From JAICMB01 sp035295125 (GTDB taxonomy: Bacteria; Acidobacteriota; Terriglobia; Bryobacterales; Bryobacteraceae): DNA of 64,000 nt. Position numbers and translations under genes: made by a program. The DNA lies in NCBI GenBank assembly GCA_035295125.1, contig DATGJP010000011.1, positions 62,001 through 126,000 of the forward strand. Reading direction: 5' to 3'. How positions within the stretch are numbered: the stretch's first letter is position 1; each line of letters opens with the position of its first letter. Below, piece by piece: positions 1 through 8,437 of the stretch. The notes under the pieces were generated by a model. That model saw only the letters and a list, made by a program, of their open reading frames with translations. It was not told the DNA's origin and did no database searches.

Positions 1-241
1 AAGCTTCCGCTTCGCGGCCGTCTCGAACGTCTCGGGTATGCTCGTGTTGCCCTGAATGAGGCGAATATAAAAGCCGGGTGGGTTGTTGATCGGGATTTTT
101 GAGTTGCGGACCATGTACTCCCCGAATTCGAATTTGCGCAACAATGTCCTGGTTCGGTTTGCGATTCGCGACGAGTTCGAGAGCTTTCTTTTCGATGATG
201 CCGCGTTCCGTGCACGCACGAGCAAGATCTATGTCAACGGC
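1..241 (-). pseudogene. Replication-initiator-like protein fragment, frameshifted and cut by the window edge
   Basis: Two reading frames on the minus strand look coding and join into one protein. Upstream (about 241 down to 131) reads DLARACTERGIIEKKALELV then KPNQDIVAQI. Downstream (about 129 down to 1) reads EFGEYMVRNSKIPINNPPGF then YIRLIQGN. Removing one base near position 130 fuses them. The pattern, a helix-rich stretch, then Q-I/L-E-x-G-x-x, then NPPGFYI-x-LI, resembles from memory plasmid and phage-type replication-initiator proteins; I cannot verify this by search. The protein continues beyond base 1, and no convincing start is seen upstream of 241. It is either a decayed relic or an intact gene with a sequencing error. 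It sits on the 3' side of tRNA-Cys, a usual place for integrated elements. Confidence 0.5.
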
Positions 242-250
242 CTGTCGTAA

Positions 251-835
251 GACTGGGGCCGGTGCCGGTCGTGCCGGCGCACACTGTTGGGCGGGCGCAC
301 TCCGCTGCCATGTGGGAAAAGAAGGGACGATCCTCGATGTTGAGTCTTTGTCCATCATTAGGCCGCCGCTCGCTGGAGTCGGGCCAGCACAAGGAAACCT
401 GGCCATCCCGGCGATCGCGCAGATTTGGCCATCCTCGCACGGCGGGCCAAAACCGATCGGTACGACACCGTCGGTTCGATCGTCAGGAATTGGAATAAGC
501 GCTGGCATACCACTCAGGCGCCGCGTCGTTGCCCGAGTGGCTAGCAGCGCGTTCGAGCCAAAACCTCCAATGAGTTTGGCGGATTGATTTCTATCGAGGA
601 AGGTATCGCGGTTTCTGCCGAAGCCAGATCGAGTTGTATATCTTGTCTTATACCGAGTAACCGCGGTGTTCCCGCCAACGCGGCGAGTGATGCCACGCCG
701 CTATGATCGCCGGGTGACCAAGTACCCGAAGGGGTACGCGGTCAACGAGCGGCCCGACCTCGATTCGGATCTCTAATATTCGTTTGCGGCGGCAGCACCC
801 AGGCGACAGATTGAAATTGTAAAATAAGAGAATTT
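251..835. other. Gene-poor stretch, probably eroded sequence
   Basis: No open frame here has a convincing start, ribosome site and protein-like composition. A short plus-strand stretch (690-776, MPRRYDRRVTKYPKG onward to DLDSDL) and the end of another frame just upstream (IELYILSYTE) look mildly protein-like but are in different frames, which suggests decayed coding DNA. The last 25 bases before 836 are AT-rich. Confidence 0.4.
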
Positions 836-1330
836 ATGCAACAGCTTCTACCACTAGGGCCCGGTATGAATCCCGTACCGTGCAATGCGAATAGCGCCCC
901 AGGGTTCGCACGCCGCGCTCGTACTAACCTGGGAACAGAGGTAAATGTCTGGGTTCCTGTTCCGAATGCACTCCCGGATCGGCAATACTTTTGTCATGGG
1001 CACTCTCTGGGGACTCACACCAACTTCGGATATACAGTTTTTTCCGGGGCGGATCTTCAGGCTGTTCTCAGAGATGAATGGTACCTCGTGGGCAATGTGC
1101 ATCATGCCCAGCCTGGCGACATAGTAGTCTGGCGCAACGTTAATGGAAATCATGGGCTTGTCGCGGACCACTCAGCGCGGATTGAGAGTCCCATTACGGC
1201 GATATCGAGCGACGGGATTGACGTTAGGTTGAGCAGCAAGAATGGCACGAATCCTTTGCAGCCGTCCGTTTCTCTCACTGACCTCGTCAAGATTTACGGC
1301 ACTACCTTCGAATTATGTCGACACAGGTAG
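836..1330 (+). CDS. Small papain-fold-like (CHAP/NlpC-P60-like) protein
   Basis: A 164-residue protein without a signal peptide or membrane segment. Cys53 sits in YFCHGHS; a QPGDIVVW stretch (residues 92-99) is followed by NHGLVADHS with His106 and His112. The order Cys, PGD-hydrophobic strand, His is typical of papain-like amidases and peptidases of the CHAP and NlpC/P60 type, so a cysteine amidase, protease or transferase fold is plausible; the substrate cannot be told. The start ATG follows an AT-rich stretch with a weak AAGAGA ribosome site. It has no functional neighbours: decayed DNA lies upstream and about 220 bp without a gene separates it from tRNA-Cys. It looks like cargo of an old integrated element. 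Family assignment is from motif order only. Confidence 0.6.
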   Translation: MQQLLPLGPGMNPVPCNANSAPGFARRARTNLGTEVNVWVPVPNALPDRQYFCHGHSLGTHTNFGYTVFSGADLQAVLRDEWYLVGNVHHAQPGDIVVWRNVNGNHGLVADHSARIESPITAISSDGIDVRLSSKNGTNPLQPSVSLTDLVKIYGTTFELCRHR

Positions 1331-1548
1331 GGAGATGCTGCTTCACATCGTGAATGCGAGCCTGTACGTCTCAGACGATTTTCGCGACGTCACCTCTTCG
1401 AAATGCGATCGTCGGCATGTGGGCAGGCTGGCCGGTGGCGCCGGTAAATCGTTAGCACGGAACCTCTCTCCCCGATTCTCTGTACCAAATCGTGTACAGG
1501 GCAATGCGCAGGATGCGCTAGTTGCTTATTCTTGAAGGAGATAGAGAA

Positions 1549-1623
1549 TGGAGGCGCGGGTCGGAATCGAACCGACGAATAAAGGTTTTGCAGACCTTGG
1601 CCTTACCACTTGGCTACCGCGCC
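1549..1623 (-). tRNA. tRNA-Cys (GCA)
   Basis: On the minus strand a cloverleaf folds with acceptor GGCGCGG (1623-1617) pairing CCGCGCC (1559-1553). The anticodon loop CTGCAAA gives anticodon GCA, the T-loop is GGTTCGATTCC, the discriminator is U, as expected for cysteine tRNA, and CCA is encoded. The stop codon of the upstream hydrolase (1614-1616) lies inside the tRNA, so the two genes overlap by 10 bases. Confidence 0.95.
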
Positions 1624-3425
1624 GTTAGTGTGAGACTCCTCTTGGTACCGTAGCGCGTAGCCGATGTCGAAGTCAATTCCGGAACTATCGGCAGCAGCAC
1701 ATGCGAGGGGAACTGGTGCCCGTGATACACGATCTGTTCAGCCTTGCGCAGACTCACTTCGTCCGCTACGGGACGTCCCGTGTTGGGATTTCGGTCGAAG
1801 CGCGGGAAATTGCTGCTTGAAATCTCCACCCGGATGCGATGCCCCGGAAGAAACACATTGCTTGTCACGCCCGCATCGATGGTCAGCGCATAGGTTTCGG
1901 CGGATTGGACCGGAGGCGCGACCTTGTCAATCCCGTTCCGGTATCGCATGCGCAGCAACCCGTCGGTCAGGTTGACAGCCGAGCCGTTCGGGAAGACATC
2001 GATCAGTTTCGCGGTGAAGTCCGTGTCGGGCGCGTCGGTCGAGACATAGAGCACCACCTTTACTGGTCCGGTGACTTCAAGATTGTGTTTCAGCGCGGAG
2101 CTGGTATAGACAAGCACGTCCTGCCGCGTTTCCACTGCTCGTTGGTCGAACGGACCCCACGGAAAATCCTTCGGGTTGCAGCACACCGAACCGCCGAGTG
2201 TTGGCGCGGGATGCCGCGGATCGTAAGTGAAGTGATCGGGCTGGTCGCTGTGGTGCGAGCGCCAGTCGAGCTCACCGTCGCCTTCGGCAGTGTTCGCCTG
2301 CCCCTTGCCCTTGAGATACATCGGCGTGTACTTCACGCGCGACGGCGGCCACTCGCGCTCGTCCCGCCAGTGATTCACGCCCATTACGAAGATGTGCACC
2401 GGCGCAGCGTCCACCGCCGAGTTGGCCTGGTGCCAGGATTCCGGCGAGGCCTGCGGCAGCGACTCCGGGCGTCCTTTGAGCCAGTGGTCGAACCAGGCGA
2501 GTTGATAGGTGCGAATCGGCGCCGAAGAATCGGTTCCAAAGTCCTCACTGGAGAACTTAATGGACATGTTGTGCGGCCATGGTCCGATAAGGACGTGATG
2601 TTCCGGATGGCCGGGTATGCGGTCGAGGGCGGCGAAAGCTTCCAGGTCGCTTTGCGCGTAGTTGTCGTACCAGCCGCCGATAGCGAAGACCGGCACATGC
2701 ATGCGATCGAGCTTTTCCTTTACACTGAGGCTCTTCCAAAACGCATCGTACGTCGGATGGTTCAGAATCTTCTGATAGACGTCGAGCGTGTGACCGGTCG
2801 CGGCCTGGTCCGCAGTGCGAAGCGGCAGGTGGTTGATATAGTCGCCGAAGTGCGGCCGCTGCAGGCCCGGTAGCGCCATATTCTCGGAGAGCCACCCCAG
2901 CCGGTGCCCCAGCTTGGTTGCACCGCCGGTGGAATAAAAACGGTCGAGGTAATCGTCGTAACCGGAGACAACCGGGAAGATCGCCTTGAGGTGCGGGTTA
3001 CCCAGGACGGCGACTTTCCACTGCGCAATTCCAATATACGACCCGCCCATCATGCCGATATTGCCGTCGGACCACGGCTGGCGGGCAACCCAATTTAAGG
3101 TATCGTAGCCGTCGGGGCCTTCCTGCTCCAGCGGATCGAACGTGCCTTCTGATCCGTAACGTCCGCGGACATCCTGGATCACGATGGCGTATCCGCGGTC
3201 AATAAAGGCGTTATATGCGGGTACGAGATCAGGACCCTTGCCATAGGGTGTTCGGATAAGAATGGTGGGAAAACGACCTACGCCCGCCGGGTGGAAGACG
3301 TTGGTGTCCAGGCGCACACCATCGCGCATGGATACCCGCTGATGCAATAGGCTCTGTACGGGCGTGGCGGACGCCTCAACAACAAAAAGACAAATTCCGG
3401 CACACACCCACAAACGGCGGGGCAT
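1614..3425 (-). CDS. CocE/NonD-family serine hydrolase (X-Pro dipeptidyl-peptidase S15-like), secreted
   Basis: 603 residues, matching the usual length of CocE/NonD hydrolases. An N-terminal hydrophobic signal (VCAGICLFVVEASA) suggests export. The S15-type alpha/beta-hydrolase domain begins at about residue 30 (MRDGVRLDTNVF), has VIQDVRGRYGSEG before the nucleophile elbow GGSYIG (Ser129), and carries a later His in GPWPHN. The C-terminal half (about 390-590) fits the jelly-roll domain of the family. Members cleave esters, amides or acylated peptides; the substrate is not predictable. It is last in a minus-strand run behind the PLP protein and a glycosyltransferase, 13 bases after the latter. 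Its TAG stop lies within tRNA-Cys. Confidence 0.9.
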   Translation of the reverse strand: MPRRLWVCAGICLFVVEASATPVQSLLHQRVSMRDGVRLDTNVFHPAGVGRFPTILIRTPYGKGPDLVPAYNAFIDRGYAIVIQDVRGRYGSEGTFDPLEQEGPDGYDTLNWVARQPWSDGNIGMMGGSYIGIAQWKVAVLGNPHLKAIFPVVSGYDDYLDRFYSTGGATKLGHRLGWLSENMALPGLQRPHFGDYINHLPLRTADQAATGHTLDVYQKILNHPTYDAFWKSLSVKEKLDRMHVPVFAIGGWYDNYAQSDLEAFAALDRIPGHPEHHVLIGPWPHNMSIKFSSEDFGTDSSAPIRTYQLAWFDHWLKGRPESLPQASPESWHQANSAVDAAPVHIFVMGVNHWRDEREWPPSRVKYTPMYLKGKGQANTAEGDGELDWRSHHSDQPDHFTYDPRHPAPTLGGSVCCNPKDFPWGPFDQRAVETRQDVLVYTSSALKHNLEVTGPVKVVLYVSTDAPDTDFTAKLIDVFPNGSAVNLTDGLLRMRYRNGIDKVAPPVQSAETYALTIDAGVTSNVFLPGHRIRVEISSSNFPRFDRNPNTGRPVADEVSLRKAEQIVYHGHQFPSHVLLPIVPELTSTSATRYGTKRSLTLTAR

Positions 3426-3438
3426 TATTACATCCTCG

Positions 3439-4548
3439 TTACGACCGGTCAGTTAAACCAACGGGCTTTCTATCATGATAGCAGGCTGTTTCCAGTGTCC
3501 GCCAATATAACTTCGCAACTTGGTCGATGGAATGCTCCGTACCTATGTGTTGTTCAGCCCGGCGGCCGATTTCCTGTGCGTCGTAGGGATGCGTCGCGAG
3601 CCAATACATGCAGTCGGCTAGCATCTCTTCTTCCGCCAGCCCTGGGGGTATTGGTATGCACGAACCGCGTGGAAAGCGGGAGATTTCTAAGCCCTCGGTG
3701 AGCACAATCGCTTTGCCCATACCCATCAGACGAATCGCAATACCGGACGTCTCGCCGGCGGATGGGTAACGAAGATTGATACAAGCGTCGACGGCAGACG
3801 CGTACAACCAGAAATCTGCGTCGGGCAGGTAGGGAACACGAAGAATTCCAGATCCGATTGTGAGCGAGCGTTCCAGGTCGCGGGATGCGAAATCGCCTGC
3901 CAGAAGGAGTTGGATGTCGCAGTCTTGTCGAACGCGTTCGAACGCCCGAAGCACCGTGGTGATTCGCTTGGATTCCCGAAGATGGCCGAATACAGCAAGG
4001 AGGAACGTCGAACCGCTCAGTCTGAGACGCGCGCGCAAGCGCTCCACTTCATACGCGGGTGGTGCATCGGGCGGTATAAACAGGTGTGGAATTTCGTAAA
4101 TCACCGCGTTGGGAGCGTGAGCACGGACGACCTCGGCAGCGCCCGGATTGTGAACGATAATGGCGCGCGACACTTCAGCGATCCGTTTCAACATCGGATA
4201 GCGGAAATAAGCTGCATCCGACCCGCTTCTAGCCCGCGCGCGCCACAAGGAACGTGCATGGCTCTCGCTCCATGCACCGTAGTTGTATTTGAACTCCTCG
4301 ACGTACTCCTGCTCTGTCAATGAACCCAGGAAGAAATGTTGCAGCAGGGCGTCGTGCAGAACCACAACGCCTGGTTCGCGGAGAGCGCGTTCGTAAATGT
4401 CGCGGTGCAGTTGATTGTTGCCCAGATGGTAAAGGTTGATGTCGGCGGGCGGGGCTCCCATGCGTTTTAGCGCCGGCAGTAGAGCGGCTGAGTAATCGGC
4501 AACGCCCGTCGGCGCCGGAGGCAGCGGCGAAAAGAAACCCAGCTTCAT
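3439..4548 (-). CDS. Glycosyltransferase, GT-B fold (family 4-like)
   Basis: 369 residues. The N-terminus MKLGFFSPLPPAPTGVADYS is typical of GT-B enzymes that start with a beta strand and a glycine-containing loop. The donor-binding half has FLLAVFGHLRESKR (about 182-195), a conserved strand in GT4 enzymes, followed by DACINLRYPSAGETSG with the Glu of the E-x7-E-type nucleotide-sugar site. Donor and acceptor are unknown. The start overlaps the stop of the upstream PLP gene by 4 bases, indicating translational coupling. No membrane segment is seen, so it probably acts at the cytoplasmic face of the membrane. Confidence 0.85.
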   Translation of the reverse strand: MKLGFFSPLPPAPTGVADYSAALLPALKRMGAPPADINLYHLGNNQLHRDIYERALREPGVVVLHDALLQHFFLGSLTEQEYVEEFKYNYGAWSESHARSLWRARARSGSDAAYFRYPMLKRIAEVSRAIIVHNPGAAEVVRAHAPNAVIYEIPHLFIPPDAPPAYEVERLRARLRLSGSTFLLAVFGHLRESKRITTVLRAFERVRQDCDIQLLLAGDFASRDLERSLTIGSGILRVPYLPDADFWLYASAVDACINLRYPSAGETSGIAIRLMGMGKAIVLTEGLEISRFPRGSCIPIPPGLAEEEMLADCMYWLATHPYDAQEIGRRAEQHIGTEHSIDQVAKLYWRTLETACYHDRKPVGLTDRS

Positions 4549-5216
4549 TCTTTACGGCGTGGCCCGAAGAGCGCCGTTCCAATGCGAATGCTCGTTGCCC
4601 CTTCTTCAATAGCGGCTTCCAGGTCGTGCGACATGCCCATGGACAAGTGCGCGAGGCCATGTGCCTGTGCGAGTTCGCGGAGCCGCCGGAAGTAAGGACG
4701 CGTCTGCTCCGGATCGTCGGACCAGGGGGGCATGGTCATCAATCCGAGCAGCGTGAGGTTCGGGCACGCGCGAACACCCGAAATGAGTTCGGTAAGGATT
4801 TCGGGGGGAGCGCCCACCTTCGACTCCTCTTCTGAGAGCTTCACTTCGAGCATCACGCCCAGCGGCTTGCCTTCGGCATCGAGCCGGCGAGCCAGTTTTA
4901 CGGTGTCTACCGTCTGGATGACCTGAAAGAGCTCGGCGGCTTTACGGGTTTTATTAGACTGCAGGTGGCCGATCAGGTGAAAGCGCGCTCCGTTCAAGTC
5001 CGCGACCTCGCCATGCTTGCCCTCGAATTCCTGCACGTAATTCTCGCCGAACTCACGCAGTCCCAGGTCGTACGCCTCACGGATCACGCTTGCGGGGAAC
5101 TTTTTCGTCACCGCAATTAGCGTGATGGCGGCGGGATCGCGGCCGCAACGCTCGGCAGCCCGCGTGATTCGTTTTTGAACGGCCTCTAATCTTTGGGAGA
5201 GCACAGACGATACCAT
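4545..5216 (-). CDS. YggS/PLPBP-family pyridoxal-phosphate homeostasis protein
   Basis: 223 residues with the hallmarks of the family: ITLIAVTKKFP with the PLP-binding Lys38, then GLREFGENYVQE, FHLIGHLQSNK and LSMGMSHDLEAAIEEGAT near the end with the phosphate-binding SIRIG. These single-domain alanine-racemase-fold proteins have no known catalytic activity and control free PLP and amino-acid balance. The ATG at 5216 (MVSSVLSQRLEAV) was chosen over one seven codons upstream because it fits the family start and avoids overlapping the divergent gene at 5231. The two divergent start codons are then only 14 bases apart. Confidence 0.93.
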   Translation of the reverse strand: MVSSVLSQRLEAVQKRITRAAERCGRDPAAITLIAVTKKFPASVIREAYDLGLREFGENYVQEFEGKHGEVADLNGARFHLIGHLQSNKTRKAAELFQVIQTVDTVKLARRLDAEGKPLGVMLEVKLSEEESKVGAPPEILTELISGVRACPNLTLLGLMTMPPWSDDPEQTRPYFRRLRELAQAHGLAHLSMGMSHDLEAAIEEGATSIRIGTALFGPRRKE

Positions 5217-5230
5217 GATAAGAGAGGTGC

Positions 5231-6721
5231 ATGACACCCGCCGTTCCTAAGGGCGGTTCGCGGCGCGGACCCGACGAGATCCGTGACGCTATAGATCGCT
5301 TTCTGGGAGCCGCAAAGAAACCCGTCGTCTTTGAACCGGGCGAGGAATCCATCCCGCTCGTTCCCAACAATTATGCGCTGGAGACAAAGGGCAACGTGCT
5401 GTTACTCCAGGCGTGGGATGAGCGTCGAAACCTCGTCCGGCGCATTTCCGGTATTTCTTCCGAAAGCCGCGGCCGGCTCGATTTGCATTTTGAACGCTTC
5501 GATAAGAAATTCGGCACGGTTTCCCTCGTCGATGAAGCGCAGGGCCAAACGAGCATGCGTCTGCGGACTGCCCGGCTCGGGTTCCGCGAGCACTTCCGCC
5601 GCTTTCTCCGACGTCAGTTTCCGAGTTACAGGATTGCCGAACTCAGCACCGAGGCCAATCTTCAAGACAGCTTGTCGCCCGCATATCCGCGCGCACTCCT
5701 GCGGGACGGTGCTTCCGCGTGGGCTGCGATCGGCGCATCGTCAGATTGCCTGCAAATCGACGGGGTGTTGAGCTTCGGCTTGATCTGGCTCGATCATCTG
5801 CGCCGTCGCGAACGGAAGTCGGTTGTTCGCGGACTGATTCTTCTGCTGCCGGCCGGCGCCGAAAAGACCACATGCCTCCGCATGGGGTGTTTGGATGCCA
5901 GCCTCGCCGAGTTTCGGGTCTTCGCGTACACCGAAGACGGTTTTGAGACGTCGCTCGACCTGAGTGACTATGGAAACCTCGATACTCGCTTGGAACGGGT
6001 GCAACGCCCGGTACCATCGGTCTCCGACGAACTGCTGGATTTCGTGCGGGTCCTGCCGGGGGTAGAAATGGTGGAGCGGGGTATAGGCGTTCTCAGCCTA
6101 CGGGTGCACGGCCTCGAATTCGCCCGCACGGCCGGGGACAGCCTCCTTTACGGTTTGGAAACGAATAGGGTGGCGAACGCATCCAACCTTGCGGAAATCA
6201 AACGGCTTGCGGAAGAGTTGGCTCGCTTACGATCGACGAACTCGCTGGAGCGGGACAGCCCTCTGTTCCTCCGTGGACGGGAGCTGTGGCTCGAATCGCA
6301 AGTGAGGGCTGACCTGGAAACCATCGACGCCAGTCTCCTGCCGACTCCTCTTTATGAGCAGGCTCCCACATTCGCAGGCGGCGACAGGGGCATCATTGAC
6401 CTGCTGGCGTGCGATCGTTCGGGCCGCCTGGCGGTGCTGGAGTTAAAAGCTTCGGAGGATATACACCTGCCTTTGCAAGCTCTGGACTACTGGATGCGAG
6501 TGAAGTGGCATTTGGCCCGCGAGGAGTTCGGCCCGGCGGGTTACTTCCCCGGAATACAATTACGACAGGAGGCGCCGCGTATCATGTTAATCGCGCCGGC
6601 CCTTGATTTCCACCCGAGCAATGAGCGTATTCTGCGCTATTTCTCTCCGGCCGTTCCCGTGGAACGGATCGGAGTGGGCGCGGGTTGGCAGTCGAACCTC
6701 CAGGTAATGTTCCGGATGTGA
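5231..6721 (+). CDS. Hypothetical protein with C-terminal PD-(D/E)XK nuclease-like region
   Basis: 496 residues, soluble. The first about 340 residues are not recognised. The C-terminal part contains GGDRGIIDLLACD followed by a short turn and LAVLELKAS (about residues 385-415): a hydrophobic strand with Asp, then E-x-K. This is the core of the PD-(D/E)XK fold as in NucS/DUF91-type and restriction-like nucleases. A later QALDYWMRV helix also occurs in that group. It starts 14 bases from the divergent PLP gene with a GAGAGG ribosome site and is followed after 3 bases by a DUF697-like gene. Nuclease activity is inferred; the long N-terminal part could be a DNA-binding or regulatory region. Confidence 0.65.
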   Translation: MTPAVPKGGSRRGPDEIRDAIDRFLGAAKKPVVFEPGEESIPLVPNNYALETKGNVLLLQAWDERRNLVRRISGISSESRGRLDLHFERFDKKFGTVSLVDEAQGQTSMRLRTARLGFREHFRRFLRRQFPSYRIAELSTEANLQDSLSPAYPRALLRDGASAWAAIGASSDCLQIDGVLSFGLIWLDHLRRRERKSVVRGLILLLPAGAEKTTCLRMGCLDASLAEFRVFAYTEDGFETSLDLSDYGNLDTRLERVQRPVPSVSDELLDFVRVLPGVEMVERGIGVLSLRVHGLEFARTAGDSLLYGLETNRVANASNLAEIKRLAEELARLRSTNSLERDSPLFLRGRELWLESQVRADLETIDASLLPTPLYEQAPTFAGGDRGIIDLLACDRSGRLAVLELKASEDIHLPLQALDYWMRVKWHLAREEFGPAGYFPGIQLRQEAPRIMLIAPALDFHPSNERILRYFSPAVPVERIGVGAGWQSNLQVMFRM

Positions 6722-6724
6722 TCC

Positions 6725-7603
6725 ATGGCCCTCAATTTCTTCGCAAGCCTCAAACAGGCTATTTCAAATCTCAATCCTCAAGACATTCGCGACCAGGTGG
6801 AACGTCCCCTGCGGATCGGCCTGCACGCCTCAAGTGAAGGGTCGTTTCGACAGATGGAGGAGTTCTTCCTCCCGAAGCGGGTTTCGGAGGCAAAACGCCT
6901 GGAGCTAAACGGGGTGTTCGTTCGCGCCGCCAACGGGCAGAGCCACGACCTCGATATTTATGCTCCCGAGCTCAGCCGGCCGCCGTATGCGTTCTCGTTC
7001 TCACCGGCATATCTGGATCGGATGATCCGCGAAATCATCACGCGCCGGCAGGATCTCTCATTGATTCTCGCCCGCAACGTATACCCGTTTCGCGATCCCG
7101 TGGTTCGCTGGATCATCGCAAAGATCTCGAGGGAGAATGCTCTGTTTTCCCTCGCAACCGCGATACCTGATGTCGTACCTCTCATATCGTTGCCGTGGGC
7201 TGTAGGCGAGTTCGCTTCGGACACGGTGGTTCTCACCGCAAATCAGTTCCGTATGGCGTTTTTCCTGGCGGCAGCGAGCGACCGGCCAATTGGATACCGG
7301 GAACAGAAGGCGGAGATCGCATCGATTTTCGCCGGCGCTTTCGGATGGCGGGCGATCGCCCGGGAACTGGTGGGAAAGATTCCCCTCGGGGGTGGTTTGC
7401 TTCCCAAGGCGGCCATCGCATATGCCGGAACCCGCGTGGTCGGGATGTCGATTGAACGTTACTATCGCATCGGGTACGGTTACACAGAAGAAGAGCGGCG
7501 GCTGGCATACGAAAAGGCTGTGGGCCGCGGGAAGACCATTGCCGGAGCGGTAATTACGGGCATTAAACAGGGGTCGTTACGCGCGGTCCGACGCACCACG
7601 TAG
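6725..7603 (+). CDS. DUF697/YcjF-like hydrophobic protein
   Basis: 292 residues. The middle to C-terminal part has long hydrophobic stretches (LFSLATAIPDVVPLISLPWA, about 140-160; GGGLLPKAAIAYAGTRVVG, about 220-240) followed by MSIERYYRIGYGYTEEE. This alternation of hydrophobic helices and a terminal amphipathic helix resembles the DUF697 domain often attached to or encoded beside GTPases. There is no P-loop here. The ATG overlaps the end of the PD-(D/E)XK-like gene context (3-base gap), so the two are probably co-translated and may work together at the membrane. Family assignment is tentative and function unknown. Confidence 0.6.
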   Translation: MALNFFASLKQAISNLNPQDIRDQVERPLRIGLHASSEGSFRQMEEFFLPKRVSEAKRLELNGVFVRAANGQSHDLDIYAPELSRPPYAFSFSPAYLDRMIREIITRRQDLSLILARNVYPFRDPVVRWIIAKISRENALFSLATAIPDVVPLISLPWAVGEFASDTVVLTANQFRMAFFLAAASDRPIGYREQKAEIASIFAGAFGWRAIARELVGKIPLGGGLLPKAAIAYAGTRVVGMSIERYYRIGYGYTEEERRLAYEKAVGRGKTIAGAVITGIKQGSLRAVRRTT

Positions 7604-7627
7604 GTTAAAATTGGTGAGGAGGCATTT

Positions 7628-8437
7628 ATGGTCTTGCGTTTCGGAGCAGCCTTTCTATCGTTGGCAATTTTTTGCAGTGCCGACACGCTCACGCTCAAGA
7701 ACGGCGGCGTAATACAGGGCACCTATCTCGGGGGAGATGCCAGGCAGGTAAAGATCGCCGTGGGAGACCGCATCGATACTTATTCGATCGATGAGGTGTC
7801 CATGATTCAGTTCGGCGGCGGCAATGCGCCGGCTGCCCGTACGTATGACACGCCTCCACCCTCTCAGGACGGCCTTGTTCGGCGCCAGGAGCGTCAGGAG
7901 CGGATGGCCCAGCAAGCCGCTGCAAATGCAGGACTCGAAATTCCGGCCGGAACCGCACTGGTGGTCCGTTTGATCGATCCGGTCGATTCGCAGATGGATC
8001 GTTTGGGACAGACATATAAAGCGAGTATCGACGAGCCGGTAATCGGGCCTAACGGCGACACGGTGATTCCGCGCGGCGCCGACGTGATCGCGAAATTGGT
8101 AGAAGATCAACAGTCGGGCAAGATTGAGGGCAAAACGGTTTTGACGTTGGACCTTACTCAGGTTCAGATTAATGGCCGGATGGTGGACATCAATACGTCC
8201 GAGGTTTCGCAGCAAAGCGGCTCCCGTGGTGCTCGCAGTGCGAAGGTGATTGGCGGGGCCACCGCGCTCGGCGCAATTATTGGCGCCTTGGCCGGCGGCG
8301 GCAAAGGCGCGGCGATCGGCGCCACTTCCGGGGCTGCGGTAGGGACGGGCACGCAGGTTATGACCAAGGGCCAGCGCGTTCGGATTCCGGCCGAGACCCG
8401 GCTCACTTTCACACTGCAGCAACCGTTAAGAGGATGA
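7628..8437 (+). CDS. Exported glycine-zipper protein
   Basis: 269 residues with an N-terminal signal peptide (LRFGAAFLSLAIFCSADT). Residues about 20-60 (LTLKNGGVIQGTYLGGDARQ) form a small beta domain common in acidobacterial exported proteins. A middle region (about 100-195) has a beta-rich segment with IPAGTALVVRL. Residues about 215-245 (GGATALGAIIGALAGGGKG) are a glycine zipper, which usually inserts in or crosses a membrane. A near-perfect AGGAGG ribosome site precedes the ATG. The stop overlaps the next gene by 4 bases. Function unknown; an envelope role is likely. Confidence 0.75.
   Translation: MVLRFGAAFLSLAIFCSADTLTLKNGGVIQGTYLGGDARQVKIAVGDRIDTYSIDEVSMIQFGGGNAPAARTYDTPPPSQDGLVRRQERQERMAQQAAANAGLEIPAGTALVVRLIDPVDSQMDRLGQTYKASIDEPVIGPNGDTVIPRGADVIAKLVEDQQSGKIEGKTVLTLDLTQVQINGRMVDINTSEVSQQSGSRGARSAKVIGGATALGAIIGALAGGGKGAAIGATSGAAVGTGTQVMTKGQRVRIPAETRLTFTLQQPLRG

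Noticed and set aside
1..6. HindIII site at the first base
   Set aside because: AAGCTT at the edge could mean a clone end, but a six-base match at one place is weak evidence.
99..587. 162-residue plus-strand frame
   Set aside because: Rich in Arg, Ser, Cys and Pro, with no motif; it runs antisense to the initiator-like fragment and has no ribosome site.
1839..2873. 344-residue plus-strand frame
   Set aside because: Antisense to the CocE/NonD hydrolase; the low-complexity Arg/Val composition is that of a shadow frame in GC-rich DNA.
4545..5216. Second alanine racemase
   Set aside because: The PLP-lysine motif and short length fit YggS; it lacks the second domain and catalytic Tyr of Alr.
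7655..8422. 255-residue minus-strand frame
   Set aside because: Antisense to the glycine-zipper gene, which has a signal peptide and an excellent ribosome site.
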